From assembly GCF_000004825.1 (NCBI RefSeq), contig NW_008805093.1, forward strand, positions 62,001 to 126,000: a DNA stretch of 64,000 nucleotides, read 5' to 3'. Each line of letters begins with the position of its first letter. Positions within the stretch are counted from its first letter, which is position 1. Below are positions 46,844 through 56,926 of this stretch, one piece after another. The notes beneath the pieces are model-generated. The model had not been told where the DNA came from, did not search any database, and saw only the letters and a list, made by a program, of their open reading frames with translations. The position numbers were made by a program, and so were the translations under genes. The DNA comes from Heterostelium album PN500. Its lineage: Eukaryota; Evosea; Eumycetozoa; Acytosteliales; Acytosteliaceae.

Positions 46844-47512
46844 TTATTGGGTAAATATCTTGTAAAAAATATTCATGAATATTGTGAATGGTTCTAACTC
46901 ATTTCTCTTTCTTTCTTTACTGATTTGTATACCTGTGGAATTAAGAATATTATTTAAATCATAATTATTTGTACCTTCACATGCTACTTCTATCGCAGTC
47001 ACCTTTCTTTTTCTTGTATTAGATTGTTCAGTACCTTCTATTATTTCACCTTTATAGTATTTTTTTGTTGTTTTATCAAACACCAAAACATCCAATCTAT
47101 CTTTTATGTTATTGACTGTGAATTCTTTATCCTCATCTATTGTTACTAAGTTGTGACCTATTAATGTTTCTAAACCTTCATTTCCTTGCTTAAACTTAAT
47201 AGTATAACACCATTCGTTGTTTTCGTTGCTGTATTTAATGCTTTTGACAGTAGCAGGCCTCCATGTCCCAAAGTCTCTTCCATTGACCGCTTTTCCATAA
47301 ACACTCTCACCTACAGAGAAGGCAGGAATAGGCAAAAGATTTTCGTTAATTAATGGTTGGTTCGCGAAAGTTGAAACTCTAGTTGTAGCAGTAGTAGCAG
47401 TAGTAGTAGCAGTAGTAGTAGCAGCAGCAGTTGTAGTAACAGAGGCAGTGGTAGTAGCAGCAGTGGTCGTAGTAGTGGTAGCAACCGCATTGGTAATGCT
47501 TGGATCATTCAT
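46844..47512 (-). CDS. Tudor/Agenet-like protein, lineage-specific, possibly an exon of a larger gene
   Basis: A frame of 222 codons. Residues 1-45 are a Thr/Ala tract from a GTAGTAGCAGTAG-type repeat. Residues 60-115 (FSVGESVYGKAVNG, WRPATVKSIKYS, WCYTIKFKQG) look like a Tudor or Agenet-type small barrel, and a second weaker unit follows (RLDVLVFDKTTKKYYKGEIIEG). Such folds bind methylated proteins or act in chromatin. The coding sense continues upstream of the ATG (CYWYNSTGVPNL), so it is probably an exon or a fragment of the gene whose other part is at 47783-48216. No homologue is recognised with confidence. Position next to element fossils suggests an accessory or element-borne gene. Confidence 0.5.
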   Translation of the reverse strand: MNDPSITNAVATTTTTTAATTTASVTTTAAATTTATTTATTATTRVSTFANQPLINENLLPIPAFSVGESVYGKAVNGRDFGTWRPATVKSIKYSNENNEWCYTIKFKQGNEGLETLIGHNLVTIDEDKEFTVNNIKDRLDVLVFDKTTKKYYKGEIIEGTEQSNTRKRKVTAIEVACEGTNNYDLNNILNSTGIQISKERKRNELEPFTIFMNIFYKIFTQ

Positions 47513-47782
47513 TAGGTTTGGTACACCAGTTGAATTGTACCAATAACAACTTGATTCACTTTAGATAACATGCACCCATCAAGAGATATCTTAAGTGAAA
47601 TGTTTTGTGGCACTTGGCTGCCTACCGGAAACTCTCTGTTAAACGCCAACTTTAGTAGATCTTTAAGACTGATGTACGAACGCTTTCCCTCTTCTACTGA
47701 AGATTCTCCAATGTTTCTGTATTATCAAGGTAATGAACATACAAAAGAGAATATTTGTTATTTAAATAATATTAACTTACCC

Positions 47783-48216
47783 TGTTGCACTTTCTTTACT
47801 TTTGCTAATGAATAATTCCTCGATAGTTTAAAGGTTTGGCGCAGATGAGACCACCAGCCATCTGGAATCAGTAACTCATCTTTCAATTGTTCCAGCTTTG
47901 CAATTGGAATATCATCTCTTGCGTTTCGCATTTCCTCTAACTCAATACATGGTAAGCATCCAGATGAAATACCACAATTAGAATGGTATTTTTTTCTTTT
48001 CTCATGTTTTGACAAATTTGATTCACTATATTTCTTTCCACTGGTACAGCTGCGATGTCTACAAACTGATACTTTGGTTGTTGCCGTGTTGGAACAGTAA
48101 TCATAAGATTGTTGGCAGGGTTGCTTGTGATCTTTCTTATAATGTCTTGATCTACTGGAAGAGTGGTTATATTGGAGTCCACAATTAGCATGCACACACA
48201 CTACTACACCTATCAA
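47783..48216 (-). CDS. Cys/His-rich zinc-finger-like exon, unresolved gene model
   Basis: The frame holds two C-x4-C...H-x4/5-H type clusters (CVHANCGLQY then RHYKKDH; CRHRSCTSGKKY then LSKHEKRKKYH) and a helical tail (LEQLKDELLIPDGWWSHLRQTF). There is no ATG. A CTATT-GATAG acceptor at about 48211 suggests it is an internal exon. The donor CAGG|GTAAGT at its end leads towards coding-looking sequence at 47520-47730, but I could not find a phase-consistent join to the Tudor-like part. Either a small exon is missed or the gene is broken. Zinc binding, and nucleic-acid binding, are inferred from the clusters. Confidence 0.45.
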
Positions 48217-48642
48217 TAATAAACATTTTTATATATCTATAATATAATTTATAGAGAATCATTTTCTATTTATTATTTATAAATATTATTAAAATATATT
48301 AAAAAAATAGCTAAAAAAGCTAAAAGTACGAATTTCACTGTGGAGAGAGGTCACTATACGCTCTCTTTTATTTGATTAGCTTTTATTTTTATTTTTTTAT
48401 TTTTTTGGTGGGTTTAATGTGTGATTGTTATTTAATTTGAAATTTTTTTTATTTTTCGGGGATGCTAAAAGTCTTTTAGGACGAGTTAATCAGAGTGAAT
48501 ATCGAACATCTACGGTTCCTTAAAGTCATGTTATGACTAAGCTCTAATCAATTGTCTACACCTCAAGTTACACCGAATCCAATCCCAGCTAGAGTCTGCT
48601 TTACTAAAGTAAACTACCAAACCTTTTCTTTAGAAGGAAGAT

Positions 48643-49253
48643 TGTTGTCCGTCTAAGGACAATAGAGTAGCCGCCAAGGCAATGCTAGTACTTATCAACA
48701 ATATTAATATACACCAGCCAACATATGACAACAGTAATAGTAACAGTCAATTATAATTAATTAAATTAATCAAATCAACTAAATAAGTACTAGTTTAAAA
48801 CTACAGATACAAATAATAATTAAATTAAATCTGTTGTTTCTAAATTAAGTTATTCACTACTAAGCCGTCAAGCTTCTCAATAACCAATACATTGAGTTTA
48901 ACGCGACTTAAATGAAGGGATTCATTCATATTATTCAATTTATTCAATTTATTAAAAAAATCAATAGATAAGAAAAGATATTAAATAAAAATTGAAAGAT
49001 AGATTATTTAAAATATTTTTATATGATTATTAATTATCAATCTCATAAGAAAATGACAGATCCAACCGATCAACCAACTGAAACAACCACAACAACTAAT
49101 GAATCAACGACATCTACTAATCCAACCACCATCACGAATGAACTGTCAATGAGTGATCTCGACGACTGCAATAATAATAATCAAAATAAACCAACTACTA
49201 CTCTATTCCCCGAGGTCACTCCTATTAATTCTCACCAAGATCCGCTAGGCTAG
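48643..49253 (+). mobile_element. fossil LTR-like repeat followed by a short Thr-rich frame
   Basis: From 48643 the hairpin-bearing sequence (TTGTCC GTCTAA GGACAA, then TAGAGTAGCCGC) begins a repeat that runs to about 48930, ending in TTGAGTTTAACGCG. Parts of its right half recur inverted at 50985-51100. A Thr/Asn/Pro-rich frame (from the ATG at 49053 to 49253) follows and could be the first codons of a retroelement gag, judged only by its place. The element is broken off there. Family: LTR retroelement, probably the same as the gypsy fossil at 45890. Old and incomplete. Confidence 0.45.
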
Positions 49254-49280
49254 ACTGGAAGAGATCAGTTGGAAAACATA

Positions 49281-49725
49281 TTGCTTCAAATTTTGAAGTG
49301 ATGGAACCAATCTATTGATTTGATCGGTGGATGTCAAAGTCAACTAGAAATTTAGGTTTTTTTTTCAAAAACCATTAATTTTTTGAACCAAAAAACAGCC
49401 CCAAAAATTGTGTGGGTAACCATAACCCTACCCCTACTTCTAACATTTGAAAATTACAAAAAAACACGCAATAATTAAAATGATTAAATAATTTATTTTA
49501 TTTTTGTTTATAAAAGAATTATCTACTTAAACTTCTAAAAATCAAAATAGCTTTAATTTTTAATTGTTAATTTAAGTTATTTTATATTTATTTAAAAGTT
49601 GATGAGTCACCAAACTAAAATTGATTTTCTTAGTTTTGAAGCTTTGAAAATTTGTTTATTTAATCATCAATTTTTATTTTCAAAAATTTGTAATGATAAT
49701 ATTGTTTTTGCAAATACACAGTAAA
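49281..49725. repeat. duplicated 5' flank of the AIG1-like genes
   Basis: 49281-49330 repeats a piece of the minus-strand AIG1-like gene (43497-43546, encoding the LVPSLQNLKP region). From about 49340 the sequence follows 44305 onward, the promoter of the first duplicate. This shows that the copied block once extended through the neighbouring gene and has lost about 750 bp. Confidence 0.65.
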
Positions 49726-50790
49726 ATGAAAATTTTAATTCATCATTTAATATTTATATCTTTTATACTCTCAGTAATATCTGCATCAACACAATCGGAT
49801 AAAAACATTTTAGTGTTGGTTGGAGAGACAGGTTCAACAAAATCATCAACAGGAAACTTTTTAATTTCTGATGATCGGTTCAAAGTCGGATATTTTATTA
49901 AATTTCAAACCAAAACCACTCAATTAGAATGCCCTTCGTCTCAATCAATTCCTTGCATTCTAGACACACCAGGTTTATTAGATACTGATGGTTTTACTGA
50001 CAATGAAATCCTGGAACTTATTAAATCAAAGTTATTGGTCGAGGCTCCAAACAACAGAGTTAAAATTGCATTAGTATTAAACGGACAATACATTCGATTA
50101 AGAATATCGACACTTCTTTCATCAATAATGTCTATATTTGGACCTAAAGTATTGGACTCTATGATTTTCTTGGTCAACTCTTGTGATAGTTTGGAGAAAA
50201 ATGGTATTTCCAAAGAAAATTTCACCGATTGTATCGTTAGTAATATTGGACATTTATATCAAAACCAAAAAACTCTAGTTGATAGAATCGTATATTACGA
50301 TAGTCATAATAGTTTGGAAAAATATTTGCAATCGATTTTACAATCATTAGAATCAGTATCTCCTATCTCAATCGATGGTCTGAACGAATTAGAAATCGAA
50401 GCTCAGTCATGCCTCTTAAAAGAAATTGATAATCCATCAAACTGGAAAGTGTGGACCGAAAATCATCCACTTATTGTTTCTAAGACTGTCGACAAAACCG
50501 TTACTATCAAAGTACCTTATACACAAGAATGTAACTGTCGTAAAATTTGTAGAAAAAAAATATTTGGAAAGTGCATAAGAAGAAAAATTTGTGAAACTTG
50601 TGTATATCTTAGAGATGAAACCAAAACTGTTGAGGATATTGTCTACGAGACACATAACAACTATATTGAAAAGAAAGAGAGATTAAATACAGATGAATAT
50701 CTCTTACAGAGATGTAAATCAGATATTTCCAATCGTATTGAATCAATCGTTTTGGAAGCTGTATTAAATAGAAATTTTATTAAAAGTTAA
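49726..50790 (+). CDS. secreted AIG1-like GTPase, duplicate B
   Basis: Intronless, 354 residues from the ATG at 49726, with the same signal peptide and the same GETGSTKS variant P-loop as duplicate A at 44667-45734. It differs at roughly 20 residues and one Lys codon deletion in the basic Cys cluster (RRKICETC versus RRKKICDSC). Most nucleotide differences change the amino acid. Conservation of the frame across two copies suggests both are usable. The gene is followed by an inverted LTR-like fragment and then by the FNIP/xylB part of the block. Confidence 0.85.
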   Translation: MKILIHHLIFISFILSVISASTQSDKNILVLVGETGSTKSSTGNFLISDDRFKVGYFIKFQTKTTQLECPSSQSIPCILDTPGLLDTDGFTDNEILELIKSKLLVEAPNNRVKIALVLNGQYIRLRISTLLSSIMSIFGPKVLDSMIFLVNSCDSLEKNGISKENFTDCIVSNIGHLYQNQKTLVDRIVYYDSHNSLEKYLQSILQSLESVSPISIDGLNELEIEAQSCLLKEIDNPSNWKVWTENHPLIVSKTVDKTVTIKVPYTQECNCRKICRKKIFGKCIRRKICETCVYLRDETKTVEDIVYETHNNYIEKKERLNTDEYLLQRCKSDISNRIESIVLEAVLNRNFIKS

Positions 50791-50984
50791 TTGATAAAAG
50801 AAAAAAAATAAAAAAATTTTTAAAAGGTTTAATATCTATTTCTTATTTTTGTAATTGAAACTAAAGAAAAAAAAATTAAATAAATCATTAATGATTATCA
50901 ATACATCTTGCTTAAATATTTTTGATATTTTTATTAAGTTTTAATTTCATAAAAATTTAATAATAGAATAATCTGATTGATCTG

Positions 50985-51100
50985 AATCCCTTCTTTTACG
51001 TCGCGTTAAACTCAATGTATTGGTTATTGAGAAGCTTGACGACGGAGTAGTAAATAACTTAATTTAGAAAACAACAGATTTAATTTAATTATTATTTGGA
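50985..51100 (-). repeat. LTR-like repeat end, inverted relative to 48820-48920
   Basis: CGCGTTAAACTCAATGTATT and the following GGTTATTGAGAAGCTTGACG are the complement of the right half of the repeat at 48643-48930, continuing through AACAACAGATTTAATTTAAT. It ends at about 51100, exactly where a truncated FNIP sequence starts, so it marks an insertion or recombination breakpoint. Confidence 0.7.
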
Positions 51101-51103
51101 TCT

Positions 51104-51657
51104 GCACCAACATCATGGTTACCACAAATCAAAACACTTCCAAATGTCAAGACATTATCAATCAGTTAGGCTTCAGAAGCTATTAAAATGGATGAGTTTA
51201 AGATTGGAAATATTCGCAGAGATCGAATTGGTCAATGTTATGCCACCAACAATTAGATATCTCGATTTGGAGAATTGTAGTTATGATTTCAATAGTGTAT
51301 TCAAAGATAGATTGATATCAATTGGATTACCTCATGTTAAATCCAAACCAAGTAGTATCTCTTGATGGCATGAAGATCAAAGAATTAGAACTCTATGTGA
51401 CAGCATACAGGGCTGATATGAACAAATATGTGGATATTCCATTTGGTATTGAAACACTCTTAGTTCAACATGTATGGAGATTTAGAAAAGAGATACCTAG
51501 TTCAGTGAAAAAGTTAGTTCTTTACAAAGACATATTTGGTATCGATGATCTTCAGAAAAGATATGACATGACAGGTTCAGGTTCCATTCAAGAATTGGTC
51601 ATAATCTGTGATGAATCATTATATTCTGATATATTATTAAATATTACCAAAATTTAA
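51104..51657 (+). pseudogene. FNIP gene, 3' fragment
   Basis: Begins abruptly with the codons for APTSWLPQIKTLPN, as in the gene at 39710-41382, and follows that gene through RLEIFAEIELVNVMPPTIRYLDLENC to the C-terminal part. It has several lesions: a disturbed stretch after 51165, a frameshift near 51313 and a deletion of the last 150 bp or so before a late stop near 51657. No F-box exon. It is the counterpart of the intact FNIP gene beside the other xylB copy. Confidence 0.82.
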
Positions 51658-51766
51658 AAAATCAATTAAAATACGAATGCATTAATTATCAAATAAATAA
51701 CTTAGGTTTTCATTGTCAATTTATAGAATATTACAAATAGTTTATTTTAAAATGTTAACACAGCAA

Positions 51767-53236
51767 TTATGACATTAGTGACAAATTTTGTTGATATAAT
51801 TGCTTGAATGTTATTCGACGTTGTTTATAGTATTCGTGTGTTTGTTGATTTGGTGTGTGACGTTGTACAAGTGGTAGTTCTGGAAGAAATTGTTGTATTG
51901 GTTTATCTTTATTTAAGGCAATCATCGCCAATCTAGCAGCACCAATTGCTGGGCCAACTTCTCCACCCGAGTATAGGAGTGTATAGCCGGTGATATCAGC
52001 CAGCATCTGTCTCCAATAAGAACTATGTGCGCCACCACCAACCAAAGTAATACTGGTTGGCGTAAATCCAGTTTCATGCAAAACCTCCATACCATCTAGC
52101 AAAGAAAAACCAACTCCTTCCAGGACACTCTTGCACAGATCAGCACGCTGATGTTCAAGTGTCAACCCAAAGAATACACCTTTGGCATTTGGATTGTTAT
52201 GAGGTGTTCTTTCTCCTGACAAATAAGGTAGAAACCAAATTGGTGAAGAAGTTGAAGAAGATGTTGTATGTGATTCTACTTCATTCATTAATTGTTCAAC
52301 GCTATTTAAGCCTGTAAGTTTGGCTACCCAATTGAGGCAGACGCCACCACTCAGCATGACAGACATTAGATGCCAGGTATTTGGTAATGCATGACAAAAA
52401 CTGTGTACTGCTGAAGTTGGATTGCTCAGATATCCATTGTCACTGACTGCAAAGTATACACCGGAAGTGCCAATCGATAGCATTGCCTGACCCGGCTGGC
52501 AAACTCCAACGCCGATGGCACCTGTCGAGCAATCGCCACCGCCAGCTATCACTGGAATTGCGCTCTTTTTCATTCCCCAGCGCTCACGTACATCCGGTAG
52601 CAACTCACCTGTGATTTCAGTGCCTTCATACAAAGCCGGCATATGACTACGATCTAGACCGGTTGCCGCAAGCAATTCATCGCTCCAATCACGCTTACCG
52701 ACATCGAGCCACATCGTACCGGCGGAATCCGACATATCACTGGCAAATACACCGGCCATCTTCCATCTTAGATAATCCTTTGGCAGCAACACTTTGTCGA
52801 TCTGTTTGAATATTTCCGGTTCGTTTTGCGCTACCCATTTCAACTTTGGTGCTGTAAAGCCCGTCATCATTAGATTACCGGTTATCCTACGTGAATCCTT
52901 GACCAACGATTCCAATTCTTCACATTGTTGAGCGCAACGACCATCGTTCCAGAGAATAGCAGGTCGCAATACATTTTGATTCTTGTCGAGCAGTGTTGCA
53001 CCATGCATTTGACCACTGAGACCAATGGCAACAACTTGATCCAACTGGTGTTTGTGATTGAGTTGTTGTACTGCACGATCGGTAGCCTGCCACCATTCGG
53101 CAGGATCTTGTTCAGACCATAATGGATATGGTCGTGAGAGTGTAAGAGGTTCACTATGACTTGCAACTAATGAACCACTTTCACTCATCAACACCACTTT
53201 TACTGCCGATGTACCTAAATCAATACCAACATACAT
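51767..53236 (-). CDS. xylB: D-xylulokinase, bacterial type
   Basis: Intronless, 489 residues, the usual length of bacterial XylB (about 484). It phosphorylates D-xylulose with ATP to xylulose 5-phosphate, feeding the pentose phosphate pathway in the cytosol. FGGY-kinase features are clear: DLGTSAVKV (ATP phosphate loop) at residues 6-14, GQMHGATLLD near 76-85 (sugar binding), LLPKDYLRW, the catalytic Asp in AGGGDCSTGA near 234, and LVGGGAHSSYWRQM near 400. By memory it matches E. coli XylB along its whole length, with long shared stretches such as LWSEQDP and ASDMSD, more closely than a eukaryotic xylulokinase would. GC is higher than in the flanking FNIP DNA. It probably arrived by transfer from a gammaproteobacterium. 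Confidence 0.95.
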   Translation of the reverse strand: MYVGIDLGTSAVKVVLMSESGSLVASHSEPLTLSRPYPLWSEQDPAEWWQATDRAVQQLNHKHQLDQVVAIGLSGQMHGATLLDKNQNVLRPAILWNDGRCAQQCEELESLVKDSRRITGNLMMTGFTAPKLKWVAQNEPEIFKQIDKVLLPKDYLRWKMAGVFASDMSDSAGTMWLDVGKRDWSDELLAATGLDRSHMPALYEGTEITGELLPDVRERWGMKKSAIPVIAGGGDCSTGAIGVGVCQPGQAMLSIGTSGVYFAVSDNGYLSNPTSAVHSFCHALPNTWHLMSVMLSGGVCLNWVAKLTGLNSVEQLMNEVESHTTSSSTSSPIWFLPYLSGERTPHNNPNAKGVFFGLTLEHQRADLCKSVLEGVGFSLLDGMEVLHETGFTPTSITLVGGGAHSSYWRQMLADITGYTLLYSGGEVGPAIGAARLAMIALNKDKPIQQFLPELPLVQRHTPNQQTHEYYKQRRITFKQLYQQNLSLMS

Positions 53237-53401
53237 ATTTTTTATCTAATAACACTCTATTCTAATATTTATTAATCAAAAATATTAATAAATAAATTGT
53301 AAATCAAATTTAGTGCACTATTTTTTTTTACAAAATTTATCACAAATCCAATGATTTTTTTTGATCAGTTTTTCTTTTAAAATTTTATCTTATTTATTGA
53401 A

Positions 53402-55084
53402 ATGTTTAATAATAATAATAATCAAACAAATAGATTAGTAAATTTATCACATTTGTTATTATCAAAGATAATTAAATATTTAGATGATAATATAGATAGA
53501 ATAGTGTTTACATTAGTTTGTAAAAGATGGTACGATGAAAGAGCTAGATATCTATCTTTTAATACTCATCATATCAACATCATTAATGATAACAATAATA
53601 ATTATATACATTTATATAAATCGATAATCATTGATCAAATCAATAGAAAAACTAAATGTAAAGCTGTTGCTGGGAATCAAATCTATCAGTATTATTATGA
53701 TTATCTTATATCAAAAGGTCAGTAAAATATTAAGATAAAAACAGATAAAACTATTTCAATTATACTAACAAAATAATAATATATTATTTAGATGAACATG
53801 GTGATATCGATAGATTAAAAATATTAAACATTGATAAAATATCGATTGGTTTGAAAAATAGCCAAGAAAACAAAGAGAATACGAAGAATATCTTTCAATT
53901 GATATCTCATTTAAATATATCAAAGTTAAAGAATGTTCAAACATTTTCAGGATTACCAATGAATATTACATCGATGTCATTCTACAATTCGTTTATGGAT
54001 GAGTTAGTACCTGGATGTCTTCCACCAAATTTGAAAACACTCAAGCTTAGTAAAAATTTTAATCAACCAATCAAATCAGGAGTTCTTCCAAACACATTGG
54101 TTAAATTGAATTTCAATGAGTCATTCAATCAACCAATCGAACCAGGAGTATTACCATCATCTTTGAAAGTTCTCAAATTCAAAAAATCCAATTTCAAACA
54201 AGTCATTAAAATTGGAACATTTCCACCGAATCTTGAAGAACTGGAATTCTCTGGAAACTGTACTACCATGGAAGATGGAGCTTTACCTCAGACACTTAGA
54301 ATACTTGAGTATGCACCAACATCATGGTTACCACAAATCAAAACACTTCCAAATCTAAAGAACATTATCAATCAGTTTTTCAACACAAGATACTCAAATG
54401 GATTTGAATTATCTTCCAGTTTCACTCACAAGATTGGAAATATTCGCAGAGATCGAATTGGTCAATGTAATGCCACCAACAATTAGACATCTTGATTTGG
54501 AGAATTGCGATTATGATTTCAATAGTGTATTCAAAGATAGATCGATTTATCAATTGGATTATCTCATGTTAAATCCAAAACTGGCAGCATCTCTTGATGG
54601 CATGAAGATCAAACAATTAGAACTAAACATGACAGCCTTGAAATCTGATATGAACAGACATGTGGATATTCCATTTGGTGTTGAAACCCTTTCAATTCAA
54701 TTCGCATCGACATTTCAAAAAGAGATACCAAGTTCAGTGAAAAAGTTAGTTTTTTCTAAAGATGTTTATTGTATCGATGATCTTCAGAAAAGATATGACA
54801 TGACAGGTTCAGCTTCAATCCAAGAATTGGTCATAATCTGTGATGAATTATCATTTGATGGAGACTCTCTTTATATTCCACCAATTATCTTTCCACCAAA
54901 GACATTAATTGAACTCCCCGAAATTCGAAACGAAAAGATCTGGATTCGAATGATTGACAATCAATATTACCTGGTATTCAGTCAAACACCAATCATGACA
55001 GCAATCGTACATAAATCACAACTTCACAAATACATTATATACATTATTAATGAATATCAAAAACTGAAAGATCTCTTTATATGA
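53402..55084 (+). pseudogene. F-box/FNIP gene with one frameshift
   Basis: Exons 53402-53717 and 53792-55084 follow the gene at 39710-41382 throughout. The F-box (VCKRWYDER) and the FNIP repeats (FNQPIKSGVLPNTLVKL and others) are intact up to about residue 285. There, an extra A near 54361 (AAAGAACATT versus AAAGACATT) shifts the frame, which closes at 54486. The remaining frame from 54398 to 55084 carries the undamaged family tail. One insertion is the only lesion, so it is either a very recent pseudogene, an assembly or sequencing error, or a gene whose truncated product is made. Confidence 0.8.
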
Positions 55085-55326
55085 CATTCATTGATGATTG
55101 CTGTTCCTCGGAGACTACATTCATGTCTAATACGAATTTTGAAAAAAAATTAATTTGAAAAAATAAATATTTTGCACATATTGGTTTTTTGTTTCGAAAA
55201 CAAAAAATTCGTTATTTTACAATATTTTGGTTTTCATGTGGTTTTTTTGCTGTTTAAATCAATTTTTAAAATAGCTATCAGAAATAAGTGTAATTTATTA
55301 CAAATTATTGCAAATTATTACTTAGA

Positions 55327-56381
55327 ATGAGTACCACTAAAGAATGTCCATTTTGTAATGAAAACATCACTTTAAGAGTCTATGACAGACATGTAATACC
55401 TTGTTATTGCAAGTATTGTGATTCTAATAGTCTAATTAGAGATTGTACCTGTAAGAGCTGTAATGGATCACGTCCACATCCAACTTCAGCTCCTCTTTAT
55501 CATTATACTATTTCTTCATCAAATATTACATCATCAGCAACACCACAATCACCATCATCTACATCACAATCACCAGTACCACCACTAGTACCAGTACTAC
55601 TACCACCAACCTCAAGTCGCACCCGTAATGATAACTTAAAGATCATTGGCAAATCATGTTGTGTGTGTTCAGAGAAACCATCTGCAGGTTCTTCTGTATT
55701 GCCTTTCATATGCATAGGTACCTTCCATAGCATATATATATGCAAGAAAGGTCACTTGAATACTGACGGTAGTGCAAGTGAAGTATACAAGTTTCTTGAT
55801 AATTTGCATCAAGAAATTATTAATGGATTGCATACGTTAACTTTTCGAATTATAAATACAGAGTAAGGCAACTATTAAGTAAATTTATTGACCATAATAC
55901 TAATAATACTATTGTATAAAGAAGTCAAGAACCTGGTAATGAGATGAATTGTCATGGTATTTCAAGATTAATTGATAAGACCAATTATGTGGGATGTGCA
56001 ACTCCGATAGATGGAGATCCAAGTAAAAGAATATATATAAAAGAAAAGGTTGATGGTCATTTGAAAAAGTTACACTTCTGTAATATAGATCATTGCCTTA
56101 GATATATTATATTACATTATGTCACCGGAAAGAAGTCAGCCAAAGGAACAAATACACAGTCTAGATCGCGTTCATTGACACCTGATGGAGAAGATGAAGA
56201 AGAAGATGGTGAAGATGAAGATGAAGAAGAAGAAGAAGAAGATGGTGAAGATGAAGAAACTCAGAGCACACCCTCCTGCTCCATCTGCCGCCACCAAGAA
56301 AAATGCTGCTTCAAAGCAGTTGCTAAACCAGCTGCTAAACAAGCTAAGAAAAGTGCTTCTAAAAGAAAACAAAGTGGGTAA
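55327..56381 (+). CDS. Cys-rich protein with acidic tail, unknown family
   Basis: Exons 55327-55862 and 55922-56381 join over a 59-bp phase-2 intron into 331 residues. The N-terminus is dense in Cys (CPFC, CYCKYC, CTCKSC) like a zinc-binding module. A Ser/Pro/Thr linker follows, then a second module (CCVCSEKP through ICKKGH) with a conserved-looking CNIDHCLRYI block in exon 2. The end is strongly acidic (Glu/Asp about residues 265-290), then Lys-rich. This looks like a nucleic-acid-binding or chromatin protein, but that is a guess. Directly downstream lies a Harbinger-type transposase relic, so it could be the accessory gene of that transposon. Confidence 0.6.
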
Positions 56382-56397
56382 TGTATAAATAAACTTA

Positions 56398-56727
56398 AGT
56401 CCAACAGGACGACATTTCTCTTCACACAGAACCAAAATTGAAAATGTTATTGGAGATTTGAAAAATAGGTTTGATTGTCTCAGAGATCACCAGAGGATAT
56501 CAAATAAAGATGGTGAAGGTTTAGATGATCATCAACAACGATGGGTTATATGTGCAGGTATAAGAAATAAACAGCATATATTTGAATTTGGTGTTTTTCG
56601 GTTGAGACATGAAAGTTTTTATAAATTCCGGAATATAATTGAACAATATTATTTAATAAAAAAGAAACTGTTGTTTAAGCCAACTAAGTTGGTTATAGTT
56701 AATGGAAACAATATAATTATTGGTTAA
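56398..56727 (+). pseudogene. Harbinger/DDE_4-type transposase C-terminal relic
   Basis: The frame beginning near 56398 reads SSHRTKIENVIGDLKNRFDC, which matches the last conserved block of PIF/Harbinger (DDE superfamily) transposases: the catalytic Glu in R-x-x-x-E-N-x-x-G followed by LK-x-RF. Some 80 more residues follow (WVICAGIRNKQH, RLRHESFYKF) to a stop near 56727. The DD part of the catalytic triad and the N-terminus are missing upstream. A plain DNA-transposon remnant. Confidence 0.7.
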
Positions 56728-56926
56728 TTATTATTGATTGATGTGTTGTTATCATTATTGTCAATGAGGTCAAGCTTTAATAACATATATAATAATCATT
56801 CCCAAAAACTCAGAAACGCTATTAAAAAGTAAACTAAGGATGTTTAAATAATAAACTAAACCATTTTATTTGATACTTTCAATCTATAGAGATATATATA
56901 TATTTATAATTATAATTAAAAAGTAT

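Noticed and set aside
47570-47815. An 81-codon plus-strand frame with a plausible ATG
   Set aside because: The opposite strand carries the better coding signal (exon-like sequence between the zinc-finger-like and Tudor-like parts), so this looks like its shadow.
48360-48640. A possible ribozyme or structured RNA upstream of the LTR-like repeat (GGGGATGCTAAAAG and on)
   Set aside because: No hammerhead core (CTGATGA with a paired GAAA) or other known catalytic core; more likely part of an old element flank.
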